Positions 45,963 to 57,885 of a stretch of 64,000 nt of DNA are shown here, piece after piece (position 1 is the first letter of the stretch; every line of letters starts with the position of its first letter). The DNA comes from Gonatopus flavifemur (Eukaryota; Arthropoda; Insecta; Hymenoptera; Dryinidae): NCBI GenBank assembly GCA_018340375.1, contig JAFFJZ010000046.1:1736001-1800000 (forward strand). The letters are read 5' to 3'. Position numbers and translations under genes: made by a program. Below the pieces are notes generated by a model, which was given only the letters and a program-made list of their open reading frames with translations, was not told where the DNA came from and did no database searches.

Positions 45963-46460
45963 TCAAATGCATATTTGATTTTTTGTTGCTCTGGTGGGAG
46001 AGCTTTCTGTAATCTTTTTTGAAACTGAAGATGCGTCTCTTTTACCAGTAGTATACAAATTCGAGCAAGTTGCAAACGTCAATTTTTCTGTAGTATGATT
46101 ATCCAGCAAGTTTTTAATTCTTCTTTTTTTCGATTTCTCACTCAAATTCTGGAATTCTTTGGACGGTCTCCCTATAGAGCTCTGTTGACCACTTGGTTCA
46201 GGAAAAAAATTGATCGTTGAATCTAGCCATTCAGAAAAACGTTGTTCGAATTTTTGTTTCGACCGATAGCACTTTTTCCATTTGTCCCGCAAATGGCTCA
46301 GAAAATTGTTTATAATTTGCAGTACACATTCAGAAACATGGGTTGAGTTTCCCGACACTGACGTTTTTCCTTTTACATATCGCAACACCGCATCAAATTT
46401 CTTGGACGCCTCTCTTTCGGAATACCACACATCAAACAGCTCTCTCTTGGTGATAGACAT
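45963..46460 (-). pseudogene. Transib transposase, N-terminal part
   Basis: This is a 165-codon frame starting MSITKRELFDVWYSE. KWKKCYRSKQKFEQRFSEWLD, FFPEP and GRPSKEFQNLSEKSKKR are typical of the Transib N-terminus, the presumed DNA-binding region. It runs out of frame near the A-rich stretch at about 45970 (AACAAAAAATCAAA on the minus strand), where the catalytic part continues in another frame. The ATG at 46460 is the first in frame and follows the inverted repeat by about 1 kb. Confidence 0.88.
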
Positions 46461-47530
46461 TATTCTGATAGAACGGAATGAGAATATCTACTAAAATATT
46501 GAAAAAAACAATGAATAGATTATTGCTTGCGAATTACAACTTACCAGGATTGACATTACAGTGATTATACCAAAAGTTCAGAAATTACAACTTCTTAAGA
46601 TAGGACAGTCGCGTCACTAACAAATAAAACGAAAGTGTAATCTCGTCCAGTCGTCGTTTGTTGCTAACTCCACGCCGACTGCTTGACAAACTCCAAATCA
46701 TTATGAAATTCATGCATTTTTATTATATGAGGTCCACAATAATGAACATATAGGAATTATAAGGAAAAACACATTGACAGAGCGATACCGGAGCCAAACC
46801 AAGAGACAAAACGTCAGTATTCTAAAAGAAAGTGATACCTAATCAATTTTATCACTCAAATATCATTGAAAATCATCTGTCTGTAAGAAATTCCAATTAA
46901 AGAAGAAAAATGTATTGCATACAGAATAAAATGTGGCTAATAAAATCAAACGAATTGGCGAAAAGACAAGCGAGGACAGAGAGAATTTGGAAAAACATTC
47001 ACCAAATCCTGAGACGCACTTAGACGCACCTGGAATTCGAACGAAACGATTCAGAATTGTTCACACTTTCGACTCCTTTTTCCCGTTTGTCGGATAAGGC
47101 CGGATAGGAAAAGTTATAGTCCATTAAAGTTGAAATTATGTTATTTCAGTAAAGGTATAAATGGGTTCACTATATGATGAACGAGGAAAGAATCAAACTA
47201 ATTTTTCCCACTTCCACCATGAAAATTATGTTGAAGACGATGTATTTTCACTACTCAACATGATAGCATACCACTTGAATCGTTTTCCGACGCGTATTAG
47301 GTAAAACACAATGTAGACTTTTTTCATTGAAAAACCGAGAACGAACAAACGCAAAAATGAGTGATTGAAACATGCACATTCGGACATGATTAGCAAACTT
47401 CTGACTGTTGATCATCAATTTTATCGTGTTCACAACTATCCTAAATGACATACGAATGTTCATTTAATCCATTGGAAGACTTTGATTTTTAGACTTTTGT
47501 CCAGCTAGATTGGGAAAAACGACCACTGTG

Positions 47531-48337
47531 CGGAGTAGAGTATCGTCGACGCGATAAGACGTGACATAGTGACATGAGACATAAACAGCATTCCTGAGTC
47601 GACGCAAAGTACAAGAAAACACATACAAACGTATCAATTGATTGAATCAAATTCCAAAGGAAAGACGAATTACTTGAAAGTAATAAGACGAAATATTAAA
47701 TAGGAATTAGGAAGTGACAGAATCATAAATATAACTACACACAGTACTGGACACACAAACCATACAAAAGACGAACGAATAACACACCTTCACACATACA
47801 CACATATAATCAAATACGCAACACATAACAATACAAGATATCGACAAAGAAAATCTCGAATACCACTGACGAAACACAGTACAAAGTACAAAAACGAAAC
47901 ATATTAAACCGATTAAATTGAAAGAAGAACAGACACATAGCACATTCACAGAAACACCGAGAAAGTTCGAACGAGAAAAATTACACAACGAAATATCAAG
48001 GCTGAATTAATTCAAAACCGAACACAAAATGAATAGACATAGCAGACACAACGAAACATACATACCCACAGATTACAGACACACACGCGAGGAAATCCAA
48101 CACGAACACAGAACAAGGAGAAGCTTGGATAACGAGACGCAACACAGACAAAGAATTACCAAACAAACAGAATATAATCAAACTTTCCCATAAGACAGTT
48201 TTCTGAGAGATAACCAAGAATTCATCGATGAAACAAACCATTCATGAGAACATTTCAATCACCCGAACGTACAACCAAGACGAAGACAAAGACAAAATAG
48301 ACAACGAGAACGACCAGAAAGAGACAGAAACCGCACG
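47531..48337. other. Gypsy-3 leader, no recognised feature
   Basis: A/C-rich sequence continuing from 43230 before the Transib insertion. I see no convincing gene. Confidence 0.5.
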
Positions 48338-49454
48338 ATGTTGGGAAATATTTTACATAGAGACTCTGATTTTAATAACGAACTGAGCAGAGCAGAATCG
48401 AACAACACACATAGAACAGATAGACAGGAACACGTAAGACCGGAAATCACAGTGAGAAGCCCAATAGATGAGAATGGAAATCACACATTAGACGAAATAG
48501 ATAGTTATGAAACAGACATAGAAACCGAACCAGGAAGGGGTAGGGATTGCACATCAAACAATAGACGCACAGTGAGACAAACACAGAATTACACAGACAC
48601 AAGTAAAGAAGAGATGATACAGGATAGAACCATACGGCACAAGAAACAGGACACAAAGACAACCACGACTACCAGAAACGAACTTGAATATAAAATTCAG
48701 CGTGAACAAAACAGAAGACCCCGAACAATTCTCATTGAAACTAGCACAATACCAAAACACATACACATTCACAGACGAAGAAATACTACTACTCCTACCA
48801 CAAATATTACACAACATAGCATACGAGTGGCATACACTGAATCATAGGAAATGGGGAAACTTACAAGAATTTGGAGAAGATTTTAGGGAAACATTCTTCC
48901 CACATGATTACACAGAAAGATTCGAGGAAAAATTGAAAAGATGTACACAACAGAGAGATGAAAATATTACGAAATACTTGATAAGATTCAGAACATCAAT
49001 GAATAAAATTTGGCCACCTTGCCCTCTAGAGACACAATTAAACAAAGCATACAGAAACTTACAATTAGAATGGAATTTATACATAAGAAGAGAAGAGCTT
49101 GATACATTCGAACAATTAGAAAGAAAGGGGAAAACACTAGAAGCAATAAAACAAGGGAAACAAGAATGGGCAACAGACACAAACAATACACAAGAACAAA
49201 ATACTGAACTAAGAACAACACCAAGATACAATAACACCTACACACAACGAAAACCACCACTATTACCAACACCCACATACCCACCAAACCTACAGCAGGG
49301 GAGAAACCAAACTCTCAGAACAACACACCCCAAAACTAACACTCAACAATACCCAAACACAAGCAGAAACTCGGGAACAATCCCGAAAGGATGTTCTGAT
49401 TGCGGCCAACAAGGACATTGGAGGATGAATTGCCCGAATAACCAAGAAAACTAA
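48338..49454 (+). pseudogene. Gypsy-3 gag, frameshifted
   Basis: The N-terminal part is read in the frame from 48338 and the capsid-like part in another frame from about 48684 (PEQFSLKLAQYQNTYTF, LLLLPQILHNIAYEWH, ENITKYLIRFRTSMNKIW). One zinc knuckle, CSDCGQQGHWRMNC, is near the end. An indel near 48690-48720 joins the two frames. The stop TAA at 49452-49454 is probably the natural end; protease follows in another frame, as expected for a minus-one frameshift design. Short length and single knuckle contrast with the Gypsy-2 Gag. Confidence 0.8.
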
Positions 49455-49471
49455 CAAGGGGGCAAAGAAGG

Positions 49472-49619
49472 GTGGGAGGAACCCCCTTAAGGAACACAAC
49501 ACAAACACCCGAACATATAATTACGGTAGACAGGGAAAAACACGACCCAAGACAATACGTAGGAGTGCAGATAGGAAATAAAATAACAAGCGCACTAATA
49601 GACACAGGATCCACACATA
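49472..49619 (+). pseudogene. Gypsy-3 protease, first part, cut by the Tc1 insertion
   Basis: VGVQIGNKITSALIDTGST gives the aspartic protease active site (DTGST) at about 49598. The TA at 49618-49619 is the insertion target of the Tc1 element; residues read after it come from the inverted repeat. The protease resumes at 54376. Confidence 0.85.
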
Positions 49620-50450
49620 CACTACCGGTCAAAAGTATTCGAGCACCTCTCGAGAAAACACGAAATTTTCAAAGTTCCATATCTCAGCCGGAAATTATCG
49701 TACATTCAAAAATAAGAAACCGTTTTGAAGGGTGAAGTGTGCTCTTCCAAGAAATCTTAGTCTCACTCACCTGACTGGAGTTCGTTATTAACCGCGTTCG
49801 GTTGATCTTACAACTTTTTTCGATTTTTTTTCCGACTTTTCAAACCTTTGCATGTTCTTGGGTGATTTTTTCCTGGGAAAATGAGATCATACATTCGATA
49901 GAGCATGGATTCAGCTTCAAAATGATCTCTCATTTTCCTCTCTCGGATCATTCCTTCCAGAGTTATGTCCTTTTTTGTGAAAAAAGTGGATTTTCAGACA
50001 AAGTGCTGTAACTCTGAAAGTATCGTTCCAGTCAAAAACTGTTGAGGGGAAAAAAGTTTCGTTCCAACGTCCTCTACATGCATAACAATTTTGGGAATTA
50101 TTGAGGCATATTCAATTTCCGCCACTTTTCTCATCCTTGGTGGAATATCTTGCAGTCTTGAGATCATCAATCAATTCAAATATTCAACAAAAAATAATCG
50201 TCAGATGAGTCTGCAGTGGTGAACATTTTTTTTCTCTGTTGTACATCCATGTTATAATTATGTTTTGTTGGGAACTCCATAGTGACGTGAATTTTGTGGT
50301 CAGAATGTCAGTGATTGTGAATATGAAATCCCGGAAATTTCAAAATAAACCGTGTAGGATAAATTATAACAGTCGAGCATGCTTATCATAAAATTGGAAA
50401 ATCAAATTGTTCTTATTCAAATTATATTTCTAAATCAAAATATGTACATA

Positions 50451-52482
50451 CAGGGTGGGGCATTTAAAGTGTCGCGGGCGTTTTTTCCAAAAATAAAATG
50501 AGATACGAGAAAATTTTTCGGACAAAAATTGTAGGGTATCGAGGGGGACATCCGATGGTGGCCTTGGCTTTGACCTCAAATCTCATCTTCGAGGGCATTC
50601 TGAGGTCAACTCTTGTTTTTTAAATAGCATCTCATATTTTTTACTGCAGATTTGGATTCTAGGTCAAAAACCAAGAAACTTTTGTCTGAACCATTTTCCT
50701 GGAATCCGCGAAGATGGCGCTCTGATCGATATTGTTCCATACTGAATCTGACATTAGAATAACTCGAAAACGAAGGGTCATGGAGGAGAATGTTTCGGAC
50801 AAAAGTTTTCTGATTCCAAGGGCGACCGCTTGAACTGAAACGGAGGTGATGGGGTATAACAGACAAAACACAACACATTTCAATCGTCTACATCACTTGG
50901 ATAATTTTAATGCAGTAGATGCTCAAAATGATGGCCTTCGACTTCAATACACATTTCAAAACGTTTTACAAAAGATTGCTGAACTCGTGCTAAAATATCT
51001 TCATTGATGCTCACGCATGCATTGATGATTCGTTGACGCATATTCTCAGGTGTAGTCGGTGCTTGTTGATAAACTGTATCTTTTATGTATCCCCATGAAA
51101 AAAAATCTGGAGAAGTAAGATCCGGAGAACGGGCAGGCCAATGAACTGGTCCACGACGTCCTATCCATCGTCCAGGATAATCTCTGTCCAATATTTCTCG
51201 AGCTGTGACTGCATAATGGGATGGACAACCATCGTGTTGATACCACATATTCAATCGTTCCTGAATAGGTATGTCTTCAAGTAATGTTGGAAGTACTTGA
51301 TCTAAGAAATGTCTGTACTTCTCTCCATTTAGCGTATATGCAATGAAGTACGGTCCAATTACTCGAGATCGAAAAATACCACACCAAACATTCACAGCCC
51401 ATTGTCTTTGATGCTCTACTTGACGTAACCATCTTGGATTTTCTGTCGCCCAGTAATGCATATTATGTCGATTTACTTGACCATGATTGGTGAACGTCGA
51501 CTCATCAGAAAATAATATGTTGATGGAGTTGTTATTGTGCATTTGCGCTAGACCCCATCGACAAAACTGTACACGATTTTCGAAATCATCACCGTGAAGG
51601 TCTTGATGCAAACAGATGTGATACGGATGGAATTTGTGACGTTTCAGTATTCGAAGAACACTTCTTCGAGAAATTTCCGAATGGAGTTCAATTTCACGAG
51701 AGCTCACGTGTGGATTATTGGCTACTGCAGCTAGTACATTAACTTCCGCATTTTCTCCGCTAACAGTTCTCATTCGATGTCGTTTTTCCCTTGTAACACT
51801 TCCCGTTTCTGAGAATAATTTTGTAATGCGTTGAAAATACCTAATGGATGGCGTTGTTCTTCCAGGAAATCGGTCTGCATACAAGTCATATGCTTGTCTG
51901 GGGTTCTTATGCACTTCACCGTAAATGTAGATCATATCGATCTTTTCAGAAACCGTGTATCGGATATCCATGATTTTCAATTCGTCATAAACCAAGTAAT
52001 AATCAAATGTAACTGACAAACTAACTTTCAAAATCGTGAATTTTCACTGAACCCCGTCGTTTGTTTACATCGCGTGAGGTCTGAATGGTGGTAATGTAGA
52101 CGATTGAAATGTGTTGTGTATTGACAACTTTTGTACGAAACATTCTTTCGCAAGACCCTTCGTTTCCGAGTTATTCGAATGTCAGATTCAAAATGGAACA
52201 ATATCGATTAGAGCGCCATTTTTGCGGATTTCAGGAAAATGGTTCAGACAGAAGTTTCTTGGTTTTTGACCTAGAATCCAAATCTGCAGTAAAAAATATG
52301 AGATGCTATTGAAAAAACAAGAGTTGATCTCAGAATGCCCTTGAAGATGAGATTTGAGGTCAAAGCCAAGGCCACCATCGGATGTCCCCCTCGGTACCCT
52401 ACAACTTTTGTCCGAAAAATTTTCTCGTATCTCACTTTATTTTTGGAAAAAACGCCCGCGACACTTTGAATGCCCCACCCTG
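50451..52482 (-). mobile_element. Mariner-3, DD41D mariner nested in the Tc1 element
   Basis: The ends are CAGGGTGGGGCATTTAAAGT and an inverse copy, flanked by TA. The inverted repeats are about 380 bp. The termini differ from Mariner-1 and Mariner-2, so this is a separate subfamily. Confidence 0.93.
50907..51971 (-). CDS. Mariner-3 transposase, DD41D
   Basis: An uninterrupted transposase of about 354 residues from the preferred start MDIRYTVSEK; the frame is open 20 codons further upstream to an ATG at 52031. In that longer numbering the catalytic acids are D176 (LFSDEST), D267 (YQHDGCPSH) and D309 (LTSPDF), 41 residues apart for the last pair. Helix-turn-helix motifs include SEISRRSVLRILKR. 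All catalytic residues are present, so the protein may be active. The shorter start is preferred because it aligns with the start of the Mariner-1 and Mariner-2 enzymes. Confidence 0.92.
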   Translation of the reverse strand: MDIRYTVSEKIDMIYIYGEVHKNPRQAYDLYADRFPGRTTPSIRYFQRITKLFSETGSVTREKRHRMRTVSGENAEVNVLAAVANNPHVSSREIELHSEISRRSVLRILKRHKFHPYHICLHQDLHGDDFENRVQFCRWGLAQMHNNNSINILFSDESTFTNHGQVNRHNMHYWATENPRWLRQVEHQRQWAVNVWCGIFRSRVIGPYFIAYTLNGEKYRHFLDQVLPTLLEDIPIQERLNMWYQHDGCPSHYAVTAREILDRDYPGRWIGRRGPVHWPARSPDLTSPDFFSWGYIKDTVYQQAPTTPENMRQRIINACVSINEDILARVQQSFVKRFEMCIEVEGHHFEHLLH

Positions 52483-52540
52483 TATGTATACAATCAACAT
52501 TAGAATTCAAAATCAATTCAAATCAATTCAAAGTCTGATT

Positions 52541-53584
52541 TCAAATTGCAGATTCTTCGAAATAGCCACCTCTTGCTTCTACCACCGCCTTGCAGACTCT
52601 TGGCATCCTCAATAACAATTTCTCCAATGTCATAGGAGATATCTGACTCCAACATGTTTGCAAATATTGCCATGGTTCCTGGTTGTTCGTTGGTCTCATT
52701 TTCCTCACATCTCTATCGAGTTGATCCCACAACAGTTCTATGGGATTGAGGTCTGGGGATTGAGCAGGCCAGTCCATAATCAGCAACTGATGCGCGTCTT
52801 CCTTCTTCCGTATGCATCCCGTGCACAATTTGGAAGTATGCTTGGGATCGTTATCCTGTTGCAGAATGAACCCGTTTCCAATTAACCTCTTTCCAGAAGG
52901 TATTAGGTGGTTTTTTAAGATACTATGATATCCCTCTCTCTTCAGAATACCTTCAATTTTGAATAAATCACCTACTTTTAGTCCTTCAAAACACCCCCAT
53001 ATTATGATTGATCCTCCCCCGTGTTTCACTGTGGGTGTCACACATTGATTGAGCATTCGTTCACCTTTCATTCGACGGACGTAAACTCGACGTTTCGTTC
53101 CAAATAATTCAACTTTTGATTCGTCCGTAAATAGTACTCTCGACCACTCTTCTATGCCCCACCTCAAATGTGCGCGAGCCCAATTCAAACGTTTAATTTT
53201 GTTCTGCTCACGTAATCAAGGTTGTCGCGCAGCAATACGTCCCATGAGGCCAGAACCTTGCAGACGACGTTGAACGGTTGAGACAGACAAAGGGGAATCA
53301 CGAGTTGCATTCAGTTCTTGTTGTAAGTCAGGTGCTGTTCCCATCCTTAGTCGTTTATTTTGAATACGCGAAAACTTATCTTCTTCTTTCGAAGTAACTC
53401 GCGACCTGCCAGATCGAGCCCGATTGGAATCCGATTTTGTACTCTGGTATCGCTCCAGGGTATACAATACGGTCGAATTAGTTACACCGACTCTCTTCGA
53501 AATTTCTCTTGGAGAATATCCCTCTTCACGTAATGCCACTATCACAGCACGTGTTTCTTGACTTGTTTCGCGAGTTTTAGGCAT
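52541..53584 (-). pseudogene. Tc1-like transposase, DD38E spacing, one nonsense codon
   Basis: A single minus-strand frame is interrupted only by TGA at 53216-53218. The N-terminal paired-like DNA-binding domain has GYSPREISKRVGVTNSTV. Catalytic residues are in LFTDESK, QQDNDPKHTS and SPDLNPIELLW. I count 38 residues between the second Asp and the Glu, four more than in classical DD34E Tc1. A DD38E group (Intruder) has been described, and this fits that spacing. The frame is otherwise full length, about 347 codons. Confidence 0.9.
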
Positions 53585-54375
53585 AACTGATAACCCGTAG
53601 AATTATAATTGAATAAAACAGTCGCGTTATAGGAGGCTAGCCGTATTAATCACGATTAACGCATTGTGTTGCATGAAGCAGTTGCATATGACATTTATCA
53701 TTTGTTTGTTTCGATAAATGAATATCGATAATTTTTCACGATGAATGCATCGTTTTGCATGGACAAAAAAATTTCACCGCTGTAGACTGATCTGACGATT
53801 ATTCTTTGTTGAATATTTGAATTGATTGATGATCTCGAGACTGCAAGGTGTTCCACCGAAGATGAGAAAAGTGGGGGAAATCAAATGTGCCTCAATAATT
53901 CCCAAAATTTTTATGCATGTGGAGAACGTTGAAACGAAACTTTTTCCCCCTTAACAGTTTTTGACTGGAACGATACTCTCAGAGTCACAGCACTTTGTCT
54001 GAAAATCCACTTTTTTCACAAAAAAGGACATAACTCTGGAAGGAATGATCCGAGAGAAGAAAATGAGAGATCATTTTGGAGCTGAATCCATTATCTATTG
54101 AATGTATGAACTCATTTCCCCAGGAACAAATCACCCAAAAACATGCAAAGGTCTTAAAAGTCGAAAAAAAAAATCGAAACAAGTTGTAAGTTCAACCGAA
54201 CGCGGTTAATAACGAACTTCAGTCAGGTGAGTGAGACTAAGATTTCTTGATAGAGCACACTCCACCCTTCAAAACGGTTTCTTATTCTTGAATGTACGAT
54301 AATTTCCGGCTGAGATATGAAACTTTGAAAATTTCGCGTTCTCGAGAGGTGCTCGAATACTTTTGACCGGTAGTG

Positions 54376-55675
54376 TACTTGCGCAAACATATCAATCATG
54401 GGAATACTAGAAGAACAACGAATGAAAATACACAAGCCGGAAAAAGCGACAGTAATAACAGCGGATGGATCGGAAGCTGAGATAATACGAACAATCAAAC
54501 CATCAGTAATTATACAGGGAAAACCATACAAACTGACAATACGAATACCACCAACCCTACAATACACACTCATATGAGGAACATAGAGTTTGAAAGAATT
54601 GAAAACAACAATTACATTCAATGAGAACAAACAGGATAAACACCCAGAACAAAGAGAAACAAAGAAAAACGAAACACGAAACACCAAGACAGGGAATGAA
54701 AAAACGGAAATCCCACAACAACACAGCACACGCAAAAGAAAAGTCCTATTGCCAACACCAAGAATTGAAGCGAACACGAAATTGTACACAAACGCACTGA
54801 TATTGAATAAAAAACAAGTGTAGGAAATGCTATACGGGTTGGATTTCCAAAAACAAGAAATAGAATTCGTGAATAGTATAAAAGAATTGAATGTATACAA
54901 GAAGGAACAAATCGATAAAATAGTACAAGAATTTACACAAAACACAGAGGACACAATACAACACACAGAACTTGTGAGGCACAAAATAGAACTAGAAAAG
55001 AACGAACCGAAAAAACAAAAACCTTACAACACATCACCAAAAATTCTACAAAACATGCACATAGAAGTAGATAGAATGTTACAAGAAAATATGATAGAGC
55101 CATCCAACAGTAACTGATCAAGCCCAGTAGTCATGATCCAAAAACCGAACAAAACACACAGATTCTGCATCGACTTTAGATATTCAAACTCACTCACGAA
55201 GAAAGACGCGTACCCAATACCAATAATGACAAACATAGTAGACAAACTGAACATACCAAACCACATATCAAAAATTTATTTAAGCCAAGCATATTTGCAA
55301 ATATTATTAGAAGAGAACAGCAGACAAATGACGGCAGTCAAGGTCCCAGGAAAAGGATTATACCAATTCACAAAACTGCCATACGGACTGACGGACGCCC
55401 CCGCGACATTCCAAAGACTAATGGACAAACTAATAGGACCGGACTCAGAACCCTACCCATTTTCATACCTAGACGACATAATGATAGTAACAAAAACCCT
55501 AGAAGAACACCTTCATCGGCTGAGAACAACCCTGCAGAACATCACAAATGCGAAGTTAACAATAAACAGGGAAAAATGCGAATTCGGATGCACACAGGTG
55601 AAATACCTAGGATATATAGTGAACAGAAACGGATCACACATAGACACGGACAGAATACCACGATTCACGCAATGA
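54376..55675 (+). pseudogene. Gypsy-3 protease end and reverse transcriptase, four nonsense codons
   Basis: One frame carries the second half of protease (ATVITADGSEA) and then reverse transcriptase: VVMIQKPNKTHRFCIDFR, KLPYGLTDAPATFQRLM and YLDDIM. In-frame stops are at 54575-54577 (TGA), 54584-54586 (TAG), 54821-54823 (TAG) and 55115-55117 (TGA, in the place where relatives have the tryptophan of the WSSPVV-type motif). At about 55665 the sequence jumps to the integrase end, so the rest of reverse transcriptase, RNase H and the integrase catalytic core are deleted. Confidence 0.85.
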
Positions 55676-56193
55676 TAAGAACATTTTTAGACAGTGACAA
55701 CAGAAACTGGGACGAACACTTGGAAGATTTACAGTTCGCAATCAACACGAGCAAACACAGCTCCACGAAATACACACCAGCATTCCTAAAGCTAGGCAGG
55801 GAATTCACACCACTACAATCATTCAAACACGACGTAGAAAACACACAAGAAATAGAAAACACAGACATAAAGCACTGTACGGACAGATTAAAGGACCTAC
55901 AAATAATTGAAGAAGAAGTACAAAAACACTTGGTAGAAGCGAACGAAAAACAAACACATCACTATAATTCACGCAGAAGGAACACAGAATTGGAAATAGG
56001 GGATAGAGTATTAAAATTGAACCACACACTATCATCGAAACAGAAAGGAACAACAGGTAAATGGGATAAGAAATACACAGGCCCATACACAATCATAAAA
56101 AAATACTCGCCGCTAGTATACGAATTATTGAATAGACAAGGAAACTCTATCGGAAAAATACACATCAAAGATCTAAAAAAATTTTACGGATAA
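55676..56193 (+). pseudogene. Gypsy-3 integrase, C-terminal remnant
   Basis: After the deletion near 55665 this frame encodes the end of the integrase core (WDEHLEDLQFAINTSKHSS, YTPAFLKLGRE) and the C-terminal GPYTIIKKYSPLVYELL domain. The DDE residues are missing. The TAA at 56191-56193 is probably the natural end of pol. Confidence 0.85.
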
Positions 56194-56795
56194 AACTGAA
56201 ACAAACGAACATGAATCGGAATAAATAACCTCAAACCCTTTACGGTACAGACAGAAAGAAGAACAACAGAATGGGAGTAGATAAATTGAGTCAACAGCAG
56301 GAAAAAAACACGAAATATATGGATGCATGCGGGGTACACACGCTTGGATACATTTTTCTTGTAAAATTTTTTTTTCCATGATCATTTTCAACATCTGTTA
56401 GTAAGGATAGACTAAGACCAACAAACCCAGAATAAGACAAACACACCTACACAGAATGTGAACACGTAGAAAATACAAGGAACAAATGTAGGAAAAGAAC
56501 ACCCACACCCACACAAATGATTGTAAAGTAAGGACACACACACAGGAACAAATGTGGAAAAAGGAGTAAACACGCATACACACACTACACAAATAGCAAA
56601 CAGAACGAGAACAAACACAAACAATGAAATAGGGAATAAGAATAGAATAGATAAAACCAAAGAAAAAAAAAGAAAATATATATATATATGTTTTTTAAAT
56701 ACACCATATGTGATATAGATTAGAAATAATGAGCGAAACCAAATAGAAAACAAGAATACACATAGATGAAGTGAACATCATAAAGAAAATGTAGA
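56194..56795. other. Gypsy-3 region downstream of pol
   Basis: A/C-rich, with no convincing ORF and no env homology visible. It continues after the MITE at 57271-57398. Confidence 0.5.
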
Positions 56796-57270
56796 GGGTC
56801 GGTGCCGAATCAACGGAAAACCAAATCAACGAAGAAAAATTTACTAGCAGTATGAAGTCGTCATTTTTTTGCAGTATGAAATGAAATTAGTCATAGATCA
56901 TTGAATAAATTGAACGAAAAGTGAAAAACATTGATTTGCTAACACAACCCCACGGTGAACTCAATTTCCCTTTGTTATGTTCATGATTATGGTATGGTTA
57001 TGTTTATGATAACAACAAACCGATTTTCGTTCTCTACAGACGTTTGAAACAGTTTGATTGTACCGATCGATTAGGAAGATCATTAATAATTTTATTAGAA
57101 TGATGAATTAGGTTGATTAGGCAGTGAATAGGTTAACATGAAGAATTTTCGTTTAATTTAATCGTTGATCTATGACTCATTTCATTTCATACTGCAACAA
57201 AATGACAACTTCATACTGCTAGTAAATTTTTTTTCGTTGATTTGGTTTTTCGTTGATTCGGCACCGACCT
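56796..57270. mobile_element. 475-bp MITE with 8-bp target duplication
   Basis: The ends are GGGTCGGTGCCGAATCAACG and AGGTCGGTGCCGAATCAACG in inverse orientation, flanked by AATGTAGA at 56788-56795 and 57271-57278. The arms are complementary over more than 100 bp. It encodes nothing. An 8-bp duplication would fit hAT- or P-type enzymes, but the termini are not those of classical hATs, so the superfamily stays open. Confidence 0.9.
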
Positions 57271-57398
57271 AATGTAGAAATGAGGACACACGAACAGGGG
57301 GGACAGGGAAACATACAACACCTCAGACAAGGACAGAACGAGGAAACAGGGGGCGTACAGCGGAGGGGAGTGAACTACGCGTACGCTTCGTCTCACCG

Positions 57399-57411
57399 TG
57401 GAGGGGGGGAG
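57399..57411 (+). other. Polypurine tract of Gypsy-3
   Basis: TGGAGGGGGGGAG directly precedes the TGTAACATAAG start of the 3' LTR. Confidence 0.8.
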
Positions 57412-57885
57412 TGTAACATAAGTGTTACCAAAAGAGAGTAGGAGGGGGCACCTACGAGGAGGTGGAGGAGGCCGCAGCGGCGAGACTCGTGATGAGTGAA
57501 GACGGTAAGACACGGTGCGATACCGGTAACCGACATATCAGCTCCCTGATCGGAATTCTCTCACACACGCCCTACGAGGCCAACACGTGGTAAATATAAT
57601 ACAAGTACGTCTAAGTTGCTCTCTGGACACATACCCCGCGGTATTCATCATACTCTTCGCGAGCCCTGGAAGCCGAACCTCCTCGCAGCCACCCACACCT
57701 CCACGGTGACCCCGCGGAAGATCCACTCGCCGGCAAACAGGATTGACGACACGACTCAACGACACTCACGACACCCATACACCATATACATACACACTTC
57801 TAGCGGTAAGGAACCATTTTTGTATTAGACTGGATCATTTTTTTTTGGATTATTTTATTTGAGATTAAAACTTGAACTATATATA

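Larger units (their letters stand above)
43231..47530 (-). mobile_element. Transib transposon with intact termini
   Basis: The ends are CACAGTGGTCGTTTTTCCCA and its inverse, extending at least 30 bp (23 identical, then AATC(G/T)AG(G/C)TGGACAAAA). The 5-bp duplication CGGAG occurs at 43226-43230 and 47531-47535. CACAGTG ends and GC-rich 5-bp duplications are typical of Transib and resemble RAG recombination signal heptamers. It carries a transposase on the minus strand and a 120-bp minisatellite near one end. Confidence 0.95.
49620..54375 (-). mobile_element. Tc1-like element (DD38E) with 590-bp inverted repeats, inserted in Gypsy-3 protease
   Basis: The ends are CACTACCGGTCAAAAGTATT in inverse orientation and flanked by TA (49618-49619 and 54376-54377). 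The inverted repeats extend about 590 bp. Removing Mariner-3 leaves about 2.7 kb. The transposase on the minus strand has one stop. Confidence 0.93.

Noticed and set aside
47707..49632. Minus-strand cysteine/valine-rich ORFs opposite Gypsy-3 gag
   Set aside because: They arise from the A/C-rich sense strand read in reverse; they have no recognisable domains.
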